A DNA stretch of 64,000 nt from Hyphomicrobiales bacterium (GCA_002709005.1 PAPH01000082.1:1-64000), one strand, 5' to 3'. Counted from the stretch's first letter, positions 44,284-54,200 are shown. Program-made: numbers and translations. Notes: generated from the letters alone by a model not told the origin.

Positions 44284-45432
44284 ATGTTCGGCCGGAGCCC
44301 CTTGATCACCAACGTCAGCGACTTGCAGGATCTGGCAAGGCGGCGCGTGCCGCGCATGTTCTATGACTATGTCGACTGCGGCTCCTGGTCCGAGCGAACC
44401 TATCGCGATAACTCGGAGGCGCTCTCCCGGATAAGCCTGCGACAGCGCGTGGCCGTCGACATTTCCCGCCGCAGCACCGAAAGCACGATGATCGGGCAGA
44501 AGGTTTCGATGCCGGTTGCCCTTGCTCCGACCGGATTGGCCGGCATGCAGATTGCCAATGGTGAAATTCTCGCGGCGCGCGCCGCGGAAAAGGCCGGCGT
44601 TCCCTTTACCCTTTCCACCGTCAGCGTCTGTTCCATCGAGGACGTGGCCGCAGCGACCGGAAGGCCCTTCTGGTTCCAGCTCTACATGATGAAGGACAGG
44701 GACTTCATGGCAGATCTGATCGGCCGCGCGAAAGCGGCCAATTGCTCGGCCCTGGTTTTGACCCTCGACCTTCAGGTCCAGGGGCAGCGCCACAAGGATT
44801 TGCGCAACGGGCTCTCCACACCTCCCAAGCCGACGCTGCGCAACCTCATCGAGATCGGCCGGCATCCCCGCTGGTGCATAGGCATGCTTGGCGCCAAGAG
44901 CCGCACGTTCGGCAATATTGTCGGCCATGCACCGGACATCGAGGACACCTCGTCGATGTCACTCTGGGTGGCGGAGCAATTCGACCAGACACTGAGCTGG
45001 GAGGATGTCGCCTGGGTTCGCGACAAGTGGGGCGGAAAGCTCATTCTCAAGGGGATCATGGATCCCGGAGACGCGCTGCGCGCGGCTGAGACCGGCGCGG
45101 ACGCGATCGTCGTTTCCAACCATGGCGGCAGGCAGCTCGACGGAGCACCTGCCAGCATCTCGGCTCTGCCGGCCATCGTCGATGCGGTCGCCGACAAGAT
45201 CGAAATCCATTTCGACAGCGGAATCCGCTCCGGACAGGACGTGTTCCGCGCCATCGCGCTCGGCGCGCGCGGCGTCTATATCGGTCGCGCATTCATGTAC
45301 GGGCTTGGCGCAATGGGAGAGGCGGGCGTCACCCGTTGCCTGGAAATAATCCGTCGCGAACTGGACCTGACCATGGCCCTTTGCGGCACAGAAACCATTG
45401 ACAAGATCGGCCCAGACGCATTGTCGCGCTGA
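44284..45432 (+). CDS. lldD: FMN-dependent alpha-hydroxy-acid dehydrogenase, L-lactate dehydrogenase-like
   Basis: This 382-residue protein of the LldD/glycolate oxidase family has FYDYVDCGSWSERTYRDN, substrate/FMN blocks APTGLAGMQ and FQLYMM, KGIMDPGDAL (catalytic-site Lys), SNHGGRQLDGAP (catalytic His, Arg) and DSGIRSGQDVFRAIALGARGV-like FMN phosphate binding. It oxidises L-lactate to pyruvate at the membrane, or a related 2-hydroxyacid. The frame opens at a TTG inside the operator-like repeat, but ATG at 44284 has GAGGAT upstream. It fits removal of L-lactate made by the divergent FAH enzyme. Confidence 0.82.
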   Translation: MFGRSPLITNVSDLQDLARRRVPRMFYDYVDCGSWSERTYRDNSEALSRISLRQRVAVDISRRSTESTMIGQKVSMPVALAPTGLAGMQIANGEILAARAAEKAGVPFTLSTVSVCSIEDVAAATGRPFWFQLYMMKDRDFMADLIGRAKAANCSALVLTLDLQVQGQRHKDLRNGLSTPPKPTLRNLIEIGRHPRWCIGMLGAKSRTFGNIVGHAPDIEDTSSMSLWVAEQFDQTLSWEDVAWVRDKWGGKLILKGIMDPGDALRAAETGADAIVVSNHGGRQLDGAPASISALPAIVDAVADKIEIHFDSGIRSGQDVFRAIALGARGVYIGRAFMYGLGAMGEAGVTRCLEIIRRELDLTMALCGTETIDKIGPDALSR

Positions 45433-45458
45433 CCGCCGCACCAGACGAGGAGAAGAAA

Positions 45459-46223
45459 GTGTACGGTCCCTTCAAACTTTACCCCAAAAGCGGGGTGAAC
45501 CCGAACCACTCGCCGGCCTATCCGCTGGAGTGGGATTGCACCCTGCGCACGGTGGAAGTCGTGACCCGCGTCGCGCCGGACAAGATTGCCGCAATGCTGG
45601 AGGGGAGCGGGTTCGAACCGGTCAACGACCGCGTGGCTTTCCGCTTCATGCTCTCGCCGGGACACACCCTGTCCATTCCCAACGGCGAGATGTTCGACCT
45701 GATGATCACCGTGCCGGTCCGCTACGGCGATCTCTACACCCAGACTCACGTCTACATGTATTGCAGCGATCCGATGGGCATGGCCGCCGGACGCGAATTG
45801 TTCGGCTATACCAAGAAGGACTGCACGTATCTGTTCTCCGAGGACCCGGCAGGCGCGATCCGCGGGTGGGTCAATCGCCGCGGCTTCCAGGTCGCCGAAT
45901 TTGCCTTCGTCCCCGATCCCGACGCGCCGCTGGTACGGCTGGTCGATGCCGATGAACAGCCGACCGGTGAAATCCATGTCCGTCGCCTGCCGCACCCGGA
46001 ACGCCCGGAGCCGGCCTATGAGGATGTCGTCTACCGCAAGACGCCGCTGGCCTACACGGACCCGATCCCCGGCCGCATCGAGATGAACCTCTATTCGACG
46101 ATCTTCGATCCGATTGCCGACATGGAGCCGGAAATCCTCGGTGCGCATTTCATGACTTCGTCGGTCTATGCCGGCGGGTTCGACAAGGAAGACCGACGCC
46201 TCCTCAAGGTTCTGCGTCCGTGA
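45459..46223 (+). CDS. Acetoacetate decarboxylase-family protein
   Basis: This 254-residue protein has the acetoacetate decarboxylase fold signature: AAGRELFGYTKKDCTY (about 112-127) contains the Lys pair that in true decarboxylases forms the Schiff base, and TLSIPNGEMFDLMITVPVRYGD resembles the family core. Family members include decarboxylases and also hydratase-aldolase-like proteins, so chemistry on a beta-keto or 2-oxo acid is likely but unspecified. The start is GTG with GACGAGGAG upstream. It lies 26 bases after lldD and overlaps the epimerase start. Confidence 0.72.
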   Translation: MYGPFKLYPKSGVNPNHSPAYPLEWDCTLRTVEVVTRVAPDKIAAMLEGSGFEPVNDRVAFRFMLSPGHTLSIPNGEMFDLMITVPVRYGDLYTQTHVYMYCSDPMGMAAGRELFGYTKKDCTYLFSEDPAGAIRGWVNRRGFQVAEFAFVPDPDAPLVRLVDADEQPTGEIHVRRLPHPERPEPAYEDVVYRKTPLAYTDPIPGRIEMNLYSTIFDPIADMEPEILGAHFMTSSVYAGGFDKEDRRLLKVLRP

Positions 46224-47164
46224 CACCAACGGCGGGCTCCGGGCCGGAGGGCCCGGTCCTCGTTATCGGCGGGGATGGTTTCTTGGGGTGTGCCGTGTGC
46301 AGGGCATTGCGCGGTGCCGGATTTGCTGTCGTCGCTGCCGATATCGTCTCCTCGGAGGAAAACACGGCGCGAGGCGAAGTTATCAGCCTCGACGTGTCCG
46401 ACAGGAACGCTGTCTTCGAGACGGTCGGTGCTCTGCGTCCCTCGCAGATCATCAACCTGTCCTATGTGGTCGGCCCCGCGCTCGCGGCCGACCTCGCCCG
46501 TGCGGTTGCCGTCAATCTTTCCGGACAGATCAATTGCCTCGACGCTGCATTGCAGGCAGGCGTCAGGCGATATCTCCACGCCAGTTCCATCGGCGCCTAC
46601 GGTCCAAGCCAGGCGTATTACGGCGACCGCGAGATCACCGAGGAAGATGGCTGTCCGCCGCCGCATCACACCGAGCTCTATGGCGCCATGAAGGCTTTCG
46701 ACGAGGTGCTGGTCGCGCAGTATGCATCGCGGATCGAGGTCTGCGGGTTTCGCCTCAGCGTCATATTCGGCCCCGGCCGCCGCCATGGATTTACCAAATG
46801 GACCTCGGCACTGTGCGAGCAGCCGGATCCTGGAACGGTGGTCGAAATTCCGCTCTCGCCGGATCAACGCATCAGTCTTGTCTCCGATGAGGACGCCGCG
46901 CGCCTCATCCTGCTCGCCGTCGAGGCCGGGACCCTGCCGGTCCCGATCATGAACTCCGGCGGCCACGACCTGTGTGGCGAGGATATCCGCCAACATCTCA
47001 AGTCGATGAACCCGGGACTTGCCGTCTCGCTTTGCGATCGGCCGGCGCCGCTTCCCTTCGCTCACCGATTTTCCAATGCACTGGCGCAACGTGTGCTCGG
47101 TTTCTCGCTGACGCCACTCGACATCGGGCCGGACAAGCCACGCATCGCGAGAAAACCCTCGTGA
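46220..47164 (+). CDS. NAD-dependent epimerase/dehydratase family protein
   Basis: This 314-residue extended SDR has the Rossmann motif IGGDGFLGCAV near residue 14, Ser/Tyr/Lys active-site residues in HASSIGAYG and YGAMK, and FRLSVIFGPGR typical of sugar-nucleotide epimerases and sugar dehydrogenases. The start is GTG overlapping the previous stop (GTGA). It is the last gene of the lldD operon. A uronate or sugar dehydrogenase feeding the sugar-acid route is plausible, but no substrate can be read from sequence. The 200 bases to the convergent GNAT gene show nothing clear. Confidence 0.75.
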   Translation: MTPTAGSGPEGPVLVIGGDGFLGCAVCRALRGAGFAVVAADIVSSEENTARGEVISLDVSDRNAVFETVGALRPSQIINLSYVVGPALAADLARAVAVNLSGQINCLDAALQAGVRRYLHASSIGAYGPSQAYYGDREITEEDGCPPPHHTELYGAMKAFDEVLVAQYASRIEVCGFRLSVIFGPGRRHGFTKWTSALCEQPDPGTVVEIPLSPDQRISLVSDEDAARLILLAVEAGTLPVPIMNSGGHDLCGEDIRQHLKSMNPGLAVSLCDRPAPLPFAHRFSNALAQRVLGFSLTPLDIGPDKPRIARKPS

Positions 47165-47364
47165 CGATGCAAATATGCCGTCGAGCCTGCACCGCGCGCG
47201 CCGACCAGGATGGGCGGGTTGTTCCTTAGCGGGCCCGCGGACATTGGTCTGCCGTCAAACCATGCAAGTGGTGCTCTTTAGATTCTGCCGCATATGCCGT
47301 CGCTGTGGTCGTTGACAGGCCGACCGGCACAGGCAAGCTGCTCGGTAGAGAAACCGAACGTTTT

Positions 47365-47886
47365 CTAACGCATCACCTTTTCGAACAGAAATCCTTCGTC
47401 ATCCGGCAGATCACCTGGACCGGGATGGTTCGGGTCAGGAAGCTGCGCGTGAAAGAAGGCGATGATCTTGAAACCGCACTTGTTGACGTAGAAGTGGATG
47501 TTTCTCTTCTCGAAATAGGGGGTGTGCGTCTGCCAGGTGACCGTCTCCGGATAGCGCTCCTCTATGGCAAGCCAGGCCTTGTGACCCAGGCCTTGCCCAT
47601 GATGGCCGACTTTCAGGAAAAACAGATCCAGTGTGTTGTGATGGGTCTTTTCGTTGATCGTCACCACGGCGCCTCCGACTTTCACGCCGTCGCGGAGAAT
47701 GCGTAGCGCAACAGCGCCCGGAGCGTTGATCGACTCGTCGAGATCATCCTCGGAAGGGATGGGTCCATTCTGCAGCTCGCCGTACTCTTCGACGACGGCG
47801 ATGGCAAACGCTTCCTGAAGTTCCTTCTTGAACTCAGGAAGATCGTTCAGATCGGCAACGGCGAGACTAACACTTTGACTGGTCAT
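47365..47886 (-). CDS. GNAT-family N-acetyltransferase
   Basis: This 173-residue protein has the GNAT acetyl-CoA-binding motif GHHGQGLGHKAW (about 104-115), preceded by the strand LDLFFLKV, and a typical C-terminal YFEKRNIHFYVNKCGF. It transfers acetyl from acetyl-CoA to an unknown amine. The longer frame adds an unlikely extension; ATG at 47886 has GAGAGAAG upstream. It lies beyond the two-component system, with three phased GTGGAG repeats in its upstream region, so it may belong to the efflux regulon and modify a drug or metabolite. Confidence 0.78.
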   Translation of the reverse strand: MTSQSVSLAVADLNDLPEFKKELQEAFAIAVVEEYGELQNGPIPSEDDLDESINAPGAVALRILRDGVKVGGAVVTINEKTHHNTLDLFFLKVGHHGQGLGHKAWLAIEERYPETVTWQTHTPYFEKRNIHFYVNKCGFKIIAFFHAQLPDPNHPGPGDLPDDEGFLFEKVMR

Positions 47887-48030
47887 GACTTCTCTCGGAC
47901 TGTTCGAGGCGCGGTCCGGTGTCATTGACGGGATGAGTACAGCGAAATCCTGTATCACCGCCAACACCCCTGGACCCCGCGTGGCATCGATTTAACTCGT
48001 TGCAGGCTAGCAAGCGGAGTTTGCGGCTTT

Positions 48031-48058
48031 GTGGAGGGCGTGTGGAGACTGTGTGGAG
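48031..48058 (-). repeat. Three 11-bp phased GTGGAG/CTCCAC repeats upstream of the GNAT gene
   Basis: GTGGAG occurs at 48031, 48042 and 48053, exactly 11 bp apart. On the coding strand of the GNAT gene this reads CTCCAC, the same orientation as the copies before the efflux genes. Phased direct repeats of this size are typical of OmpR-family response-regulator sites. The rest of 47887-48120 shows no gene. Confidence 0.45.
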
Positions 48059-48120
48059 GGCGCCCGCATCTGCCGCCGCCGAACTCCCTGATCTCAGCCC
48101 CGGCGGTGGCGCGCTGCGCA

Positions 48121-49182
48121 TCAGGGGAGCGGTCTGCCGAGTGAAATCTCGAACATGGCGCCGCCTCTGTCTGAAGGAGCATAGCGGACCGTGCCACCAT
48201 GGGCCTCGATGATGGCGCGAACCACCGAGAGGCCGAGACCGTTTCCACCTTTCTCAAGGGAGCCTGATTGCCCACCCCTTCGGAAGGGTTCGAAAGCCGA
48301 GGCGGCGATGTCAGAGGTAAGTCCCGGTCCCTCGTCGGCGACCCGCAGGATCACCCGGTCGTTCTCCGCCTGCAAGCTGATCTCGATGACCCCGCGCACG
48401 GCATAGCGACGCGCATTGGTGATAAGTGCGAGAAGCACCTGCCTGATCCGCATCGCGTCCACCGAAACCAGGACATCGGAAAGTTCGAGCCGAAGGTCGA
48501 AGCCGTCGCGCTTCAGCTCCTGTTCCAGCACCCCGGCAAGCCGCGTGATTTCATCCTCGAGGCGGACAGGCTGAAGACGAAGGTCAAGATGACCGCTGTC
48601 GGCAAGGGTCACCGTTCGCAGGTCTTCGACGAGCCGGGCAAGCGAATCCACTTGCAGGACCAGGGCATGGAGAGACGTTTCATCGGGTTCGAACACGCCA
48701 TCGATCATCCCTTGAAGCCGCCCCTTCAGGATGGTCAGGGGCGTGCGCAATTCGTGGGCGATCGTGGCGTTCCAGAGGGTCATGTCGGACGCCATGTCCT
48801 CAAGGCGCTGGGCCATTGCGTTGAAGTCTTCGACAAGAAGGGCGGTCTCGCCAAGGGAATGGTCACCGGGAACCGCGCGGGCTGAAAGGTCGCCGTCCTT
48901 GATCCGCCTGGCGCCCATGGCGAGCGATTCGAGTGGTTCGAGAATGCGCCGCGCGAGCCTGACCGAGATAAGAGCCGCAACGATCAGCGCAATGAATATG
49001 AAGACGGCCAGGGTGATGAAATCGAAGCCTGTCAACCAGTTGTCGGTCTCTTGCGACCAGGGGGAGAAGTAGAACAGGATGGTGAAGGCGAGGTAGGTGC
49101 CGAAAAAGACCAGCAATCCGGCGGCCACGGTGACGGATGCCATGGCGAACAGGATTTGGCGGCTGAGCCCCTTCACGATCAT
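48121..49182 (-). CDS. Two-component sensor histidine kinase (BaeS-like)
   Basis: This 353-residue inner-membrane kinase has two hydrophobic helices (about 12-38 and 48-72) with a very short periplasmic loop (YFSPWSQETDNWL). A HAMP domain follows, then the dimerisation/phosphorylation box IAHELRTPL, an N-box NARRYAV, G1 VADEGPGL and G2 GGNGLGLSVV. The short loop suggests sensing within the membrane. Its ATG overlaps the response-regulator stop by 4 bases, so the pair is coupled. A divergent RND pump is the likely target. Confidence 0.88.
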   Translation of the reverse strand: MIVKGLSRQILFAMASVTVAAGLLVFFGTYLAFTILFYFSPWSQETDNWLTGFDFITLAVFIFIALIVAALISVRLARRILEPLESLAMGARRIKDGDLSARAVPGDHSLGETALLVEDFNAMAQRLEDMASDMTLWNATIAHELRTPLTILKGRLQGMIDGVFEPDETSLHALVLQVDSLARLVEDLRTVTLADSGHLDLRLQPVRLEDEITRLAGVLEQELKRDGFDLRLELSDVLVSVDAMRIRQVLLALITNARRYAVRGVIEISLQAENDRVILRVADEGPGLTSDIAASAFEPFRRGGQSGSLEKGGNGLGLSVVRAIIEAHGGTVRYAPSDRGGAMFEISLGRPLP

Positions 49183-49868
49183 GGATCGACCGCCAGACGG
49201 TAGCCGACGCCTCTGACGCTGGCCAGCATGCCCTCACCACCCGCCTGTTCGAGCTTCTTGCGCAGCTTGCTGAGGTGGCTGTCGATGGTGCGATCAAGCG
49301 CATCGGAACCGGGCAGACAGGCATCCACGAGTTCGCTTCGTGAGAATGCCTTGGTGGGCGTTCTCGCAAGATGGGCCAGGAGCCTGAACTCGGTCAGTGT
49401 CAGCGAAAGTGTGACCGGCACGCCGTCTTTTTCGATCGTCACCTGATAGCTGTCCAGATCGATCGTCAGGCTTCCGACGCGGATCATAGTGCCGGCCTGG
49501 CTGAGACCTGCGCGCCTGAGCACGGCTTTGGCTCGTGCGACGACCTCGATGGGATTGAACGGCTTGACGATGTAGTCGTCCGCGCCGATCCGCAGTCCCT
49601 GCAAACGGTCCACATCCTCATCGAGGGCCGTGATCATGATGACGGGCGTGCGGCCACGCCTCTGAATTTCGGCGAGAAGCTCCCAGCCATCGAGCCGCGG
49701 CATGGTGATATCGGCCAGGACGATATCGGGTTTGAGCGAGCGATGCAGATCGAGGGCCACCTGCCCGTCGCGCGCGTGCACCGTCCGAAAACCCTCGCGT
49801 GCAAAATATGCCTCGAGAATGCCGGCGATCTCGGTGTCATCTTCAGCAATCAATACCAGTTCTGCCAT
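49179..49868 (-). CDS. OmpR-family response regulator (BaeR-like)
   Basis: This 229-residue regulator has a receiver domain (acidic pair EDD near residue 10, phosphoacceptor Asp in PDIVLADITMP, Lys in YIVKPF) and a C-terminal OmpR-type winged helix (about 130-229; DRTIDSHLSKLRKKL, VRGVGYRL). The frame extends upstream, but ATG at 49868 begins MAELVLIAEDD as in the family. It is divergent from the RND adaptor gene, and CTCCAC repeats lie between them. Its likely role is to activate the pump and possibly the GNAT gene. Confidence 0.88.
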   Translation of the reverse strand: MAELVLIAEDDTEIAGILEAYFAREGFRTVHARDGQVALDLHRSLKPDIVLADITMPRLDGWELLAEIQRRGRTPVIMITALDEDVDRLQGLRIGADDYIVKPFNPIEVVARAKAVLRRAGLSQAGTMIRVGSLTIDLDSYQVTIEKDGVPVTLSLTLTEFRLLAHLARTPTKAFSRSELVDACLPGSDALDRTIDSHLSKLRKKLEQAGGEGMLASVRGVGYRLAVDP

Positions 49869-49934
49869 GGTCAACGCGCTCCTTGCGACTTCCGTGCCAT
49901 CGAATCGACTTGCGGTCGAGTAGGCGGGCGTCGC

Positions 49935-49973
49935 CTCCACACGATCGCAACAAAATCTCCACAAAGCCCCAAC
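49935..49973 (+). repeat. Phased CTCCAC repeats between response regulator and RND efflux genes
   Basis: CTCCAC occurs at 49935-49940 and 49957-49962, 22 bp apart. The intermediate 11-bp position reads CGCAAC (49946-49951) and the next reads CCCAAC (49968-49973). This looks like a series of half-sites at 11-bp steps, 55-90 bases before the adaptor start, matching the GTGGAG series upstream of the GNAT gene. Confidence 0.45.
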
Positions 49974-50027
49974 GCAACACCTCTAGATCGCCACCATCAA
50001 GATAGTCCCCTGCAACAAGGATGGTGG

Positions 50028-51197
50028 ATGCCGATGCAACGCGGATCTCGTTTCTGGATATTGGGGGTGTTGTGCCTGCCGGCTTTGCTCTTGTGCGCCT
50101 GCAGCGATCAGCCTGCCGCCGAGGCGGGTGCAGCCACCGGGCCGGAGCCGGCACGCGTCAGCGTCATGACGGTCCGGCCGCAAGCAGTCACGCTCTACGA
50201 TGAGCTGCCCGGTCGGGTTTCCGCCTTCCGCACGGCCGAGATCCGGGCGCAGGTGAGCGGCATCATCCAGAAGAAATTGTTCGAGGAAGGACGTTTCGTT
50301 GATGCGGATACCCCGCTCTTTCAGATCGACCCGGCGCCCTTCCTCGCCGATGTTGATGCAGCCGCCGCCGTGCTCGCGCGCGCCGAAGCCGAACGCGTCA
50401 ATGCCAAGGCCAAGTTCGAGCGCGCGCGGTCGCTCTCCGAGCAAAAGATCACCAGCGACGAAGCTCTCAACAATGCGACGACGATCCTCGCCCAGGCCAA
50501 GGCCAGTGTCGAGGAAGCCAGGGCCAATCTGGACCGGCGGAAGCTGGAACTTTCCAATGCGACCATCCGCAGCCCGATCAGCGGTACGATCGGGCAATCC
50601 TTCATGACGGAAGGCGGGCTCGCATCTTCCTCCGCTGCCACACCGCTGGCGGTGGTCCAGCAGATCGACCAGGTCTATGTGGATGTCCGTCAATCGTCAG
50701 TGAGCCTGGAAAGCCTTCGCGACACCGCCTCGGAATCCGGGAGCGGCGATCTCGAAGAACTGCCGGTCGGGATAAGAACCATAACCGGCAAGCCTTACGA
50801 TCATGCCGGGCGCGTCCTGTTCTCCGATATCTCTGTCGACAGCGCCACCGGGAGTCTTGGGCTCCGGATCGTTGTCCCTAATCCCGACAAGCAACTTCTT
50901 CCCGGCATGTTCATCCGCACGATGGTGCCGCGAAAGGTCTATTCCGCGGCTCTTCTGGTGCCGCAGGAGGCAGTGACGCGTGATCTGGCGGGGAAGCCGC
51001 AGCTGATCATTGTCGGCAAGGACAAAACCGGCACGAGACGGACAGTCGAACTCGGACCGGTCATCGACGGAAAATACCTCGTCAAGAGCGGTCTCGCGCC
51101 CGGCGAAACCATCGTCGTGCTGGGGTTGGAGCGGGTCCAGAACGGCCAACCGCTGGAAACGTCGCCGTCACAGCCATCAACAACAACGGAAAGCTAA
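50028..51197 (+). CDS. RND efflux periplasmic adaptor (membrane fusion lipoprotein)
   Basis: This 389-residue protein has a lipoprotein signal with LLLCAC as lipobox, a biotinyl/lipoyl-like half (SGIIQKKLFEEGRFVDADTPLFQIDP), a long coiled-coil hairpin rich in Ala/Glu/Lys (about 105-180), and the adaptor beta-barrel domain (TPLAVVQQIDQVYVDVRQ; LPGMFIRTMVP). It links the inner-membrane pump to an outer-membrane channel. The huge upstream extension of the frame is antisense to the regulator; ATG at 50028 has AAGGA upstream. It lies 4 bases before the pump gene. Confidence 0.9.
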   Translation: MPMQRGSRFWILGVLCLPALLLCACSDQPAAEAGAATGPEPARVSVMTVRPQAVTLYDELPGRVSAFRTAEIRAQVSGIIQKKLFEEGRFVDADTPLFQIDPAPFLADVDAAAAVLARAEAERVNAKAKFERARSLSEQKITSDEALNNATTILAQAKASVEEARANLDRRKLELSNATIRSPISGTIGQSFMTEGGLASSSAATPLAVVQQIDQVYVDVRQSSVSLESLRDTASESGSGDLEELPVGIRTITGKPYDHAGRVLFSDISVDSATGSLGLRIVVPNPDKQLLPGMFIRTMVPRKVYSAALLVPQEAVTRDLAGKPQLIIVGKDKTGTRRTVELGPVIDGKYLVKSGLAPGETIVVLGLERVQNGQPLETSPSQPSTTTES

Positions 51198-51201
51198 GGG
51201 C

Positions 51202-54200
51202 ATGGCGCAGTTCTTCATCGATCGGCCTGTCTTTGCGTGGGTCATCGCCATCATGATCGCGATCGCCGGACTGATCGCCATTCCACAATTGCCTGTGTCG
51301 CGCTTTCCCACCATCGCGCCGCCGAGCGTATCCATCTACGCCTCCTACCCGGGCGCCACGCCACAGGTGATCAACGACAGCGTCACCAGTCTGATCGAGC
51401 GCGAAATCTCCGGCGCGAAGAATATTCTCTATTTCGATTCTTCGGCAGATTCTTCCGGTTCGACGAACATCACCGTGACATTCAAGCCGGGGACCGATCC
51501 GGAACTGGCCCAGGTGGATGTTCAGAACCGATTGAAGGCTGTGGAGCCACGGTTGCCCGAGCCTGTGCGGCGGGGAGGGCTGTCCGTCGAATCCGCATCC
51601 TCGGGCTTCCTGATGATCGTCTCCCTGAAGTCGAAGGACGGTTCGATCGACGCACTTTCGCTCGATGATTATCTCGTGCGCAACATCGCTCCGGAACTCA
51701 AGCGTGTGGCCGGTGTCGGTCGCGTGCAATCCTTCGGTTCGGAAGCCGCCATGCGGATATGGATCGACCCGACGCGCCTGCTGGCGCACTCCATTTCCAT
51801 GGCGGAGGTGACGCAGGCCATCCAGTTGCAGAACATCCAGGTGGCACCGGGGCGGTTGGGTGACGCCCCGACCGTTCCGGGCCAGAAAGTCAGTGTTCCG
51901 CTCAATGTCAGCGGCCAGCTTCAGTCGGCCGAAGAATTCGCGGACGTCATCCTCCGGTCAAACCCTGACGGTTCGCGATTGACCCTCGGCGACATCGCCA
52001 GGATCGAGGTTGGAGCGCAATCGTCCGGCTTTGACATTCTCGACGGCGGCAAACCCGCGACCGCAGCCGCCATCCAGGTGACGCCGGGCGCCAATGCCGT
52101 CAACACCTCGAGCGGGGTACGCGCACGCCTGTCAGAGCTTGCCCTCACCATGCCCGAAGGGATCGACTATGCGATCTCCTACGACACTGCGCCTTTCGTG
52201 AAGGTCTCGATCCAGAAAGTGGCGCAGACGCTCGTCGAAGCCATGGTGCTTGTCTTCCTCATCATGCTGCTGTTCCTGCAAAACATACGCTACACGCTCA
52301 TTCCGGCCATCGTCGCTCCGATTGCCCTCCTTGGCACGTTCGCCGTCATGCTGGCGATCGGCTATTCGATCAATGTCCTGACAATGTTCGGCATGGTTCT
52401 CGCGATCGGCATCATCGTCGACGATGCCATCGTGGTGGTCGAAAACGTCGAGCGTCTGATGGCGAAGGAGGGGCTGTCTCCGCGTGAGGCAACGCGAAAG
52501 GCCATGGGGGAAATATCGAGCGCGGTGATCGGGATCACCCTTGTCCTGACCGCGGTCTTTCTTCCGATGGGGTTTGCCTCCGGCTCGGTTGGCGCGATCT
52601 ACCGTCAGTTCACGGTGTCGATGGCCGTATCCATTCTCTTTTCCGCCTTTCTGGCGCTTAGTCTGACGCCGGCCCTCTGCGCCACGCTCCTGAAGCCTGT
52701 CGACCGCGATCACCACCAGCGGAAGGGCGTCTTTGGTCGGTTCAACCGTGGATTCGACCGCTTGACGCAGCGCTACACCGGCTGGATCGCAGGGCTCGTG
52801 CAAAAGACCGGCAGAGTCATGCTCGTCTATCTGACGATTCTCGGCGCAGTGGCCTATGGATATGTGACGCTGGCGACCGCGTTCGTGCCGGAGGAGGACC
52901 AGGGCTCTTTCATGACGTCCTTCACCCTGCCGGCAGAGGCAACGGCGGAACGCACCCGCGACGTGGTGGATCTCTTCGAGAAGCATGTGCGAACGCGACC
53001 GGATATCGTCAACAACCTCACGATCATGGGCTTCGGCTTCTCGGGGTCAGGACCCAACACGGCCATGTCGTTCACGACGATGAAGGATTGGGACCAGCGC
53101 TCGACGAACGTGGACGAAGAGTTGAATGCCGCGGCACAAGCGATGGCCGCCGCCAACGAGGGGGAGATCTTCAGCCTGAAGCCGCCGGCAATCGAGGAAC
53201 TGGGCACGACATCCGGCTTTTCGCTCAGACTTCAGGATCGTGCCAATCACGGAGAGAAGGCGCTGGCAGCCGCCGCGGCCCAAATCACGGAACTGGCATC
53301 GCAGAGCAAGTTGCTGAGCGACGTACGCGTCGACGGGCTTCCGAGCGGTCCGAGCGTCACGCTCGAAATCGATCGTCAAAAGGCCGCCGCCTTCGGGGTC
53401 GCCTATTCCACGATCAGCGATACGCTGAGCGGGGCGGTCGGTTCGACCTATGTGAACGATTTCCCGCACGACGGCCGGCTGCAGCAAGTTATTATCCAGG
53501 CGGAGCCGGCAAGCCGCATGCAGGTGGATGACGTTCTCAATCTGCATGTCCGAAGCGACAGCGGGAAGATGGTCCGCCTTTCGGAGATCGTGACGCCTAA
53601 ATGGTCGACCATCCCGCTGCAGGTTGCACGCTACAACGGGTACCCTTCCACCAGCCTGTCCGGAGCTGCGGCGAAAGGTGTTTCCAGCGGCAAGGCCATG
53701 GACGAGCTCGAGCGGCTGGCGCTCAAGCTTCCCAAGGGCTTTGCCGTCGAGTGGACGGGTGAATCCCTGCAGGAACGCCAATCCGGCGCTCAGGCGCCCA
53801 TCTTGATGGTCTTCTCATTCCTGATCGTGTTCCTCGTGCTGGCGGCGCTCTACGAAAGCTGGTCGGTGCCGCTCTCCGTCATGCTTGTGGTGCCACTCGG
53901 CGTGATCGGGGCGGTGATCGCGGTCCATCTGCGCGGCCTGGAAAACGACGTCTTCTTCAAGGTCGGCCTCATCACCCTGATCGGCCTTTCCGCGAAGAAC
54001 GCGGTGTTGATCGTGGAGTTTGCCCGCAAACGCCACATGGATGGTCAGGGTCTTGCCGAAGCTGTGGTCGAAGCCGCGCGCCTCCGGCTCCGTCCCATCG
54101 TCATGACATCGCTCGCCTTCACCTTGGGCGTCGTGCCGCTGGTCATTGCCTCAGGCGCAAGCTCGGAGACCCAGAACGCCATCGGAACCGGCCTTTTTGG

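Noticed and set aside
43351-44928. 525-codon minus-strand frame extending the SDR into the lldD region
   Set aside because: The extension is antisense to the clear LldD-like protein and covers the divergent promoter; a TTG with GGAGG at 44106 explains the SDR alone.
48031-48058. Short tandem repeat as a CRISPR or minisatellite
   Set aside because: Only six bases repeat at 11-bp steps with no spacers; phased regulator half-sites fit better.
49371-51197. 608-codon frame starting far upstream of the RND adaptor
   Set aside because: The first 219 codons are antisense to the response regulator; the lipoprotein signal starts at 50028.
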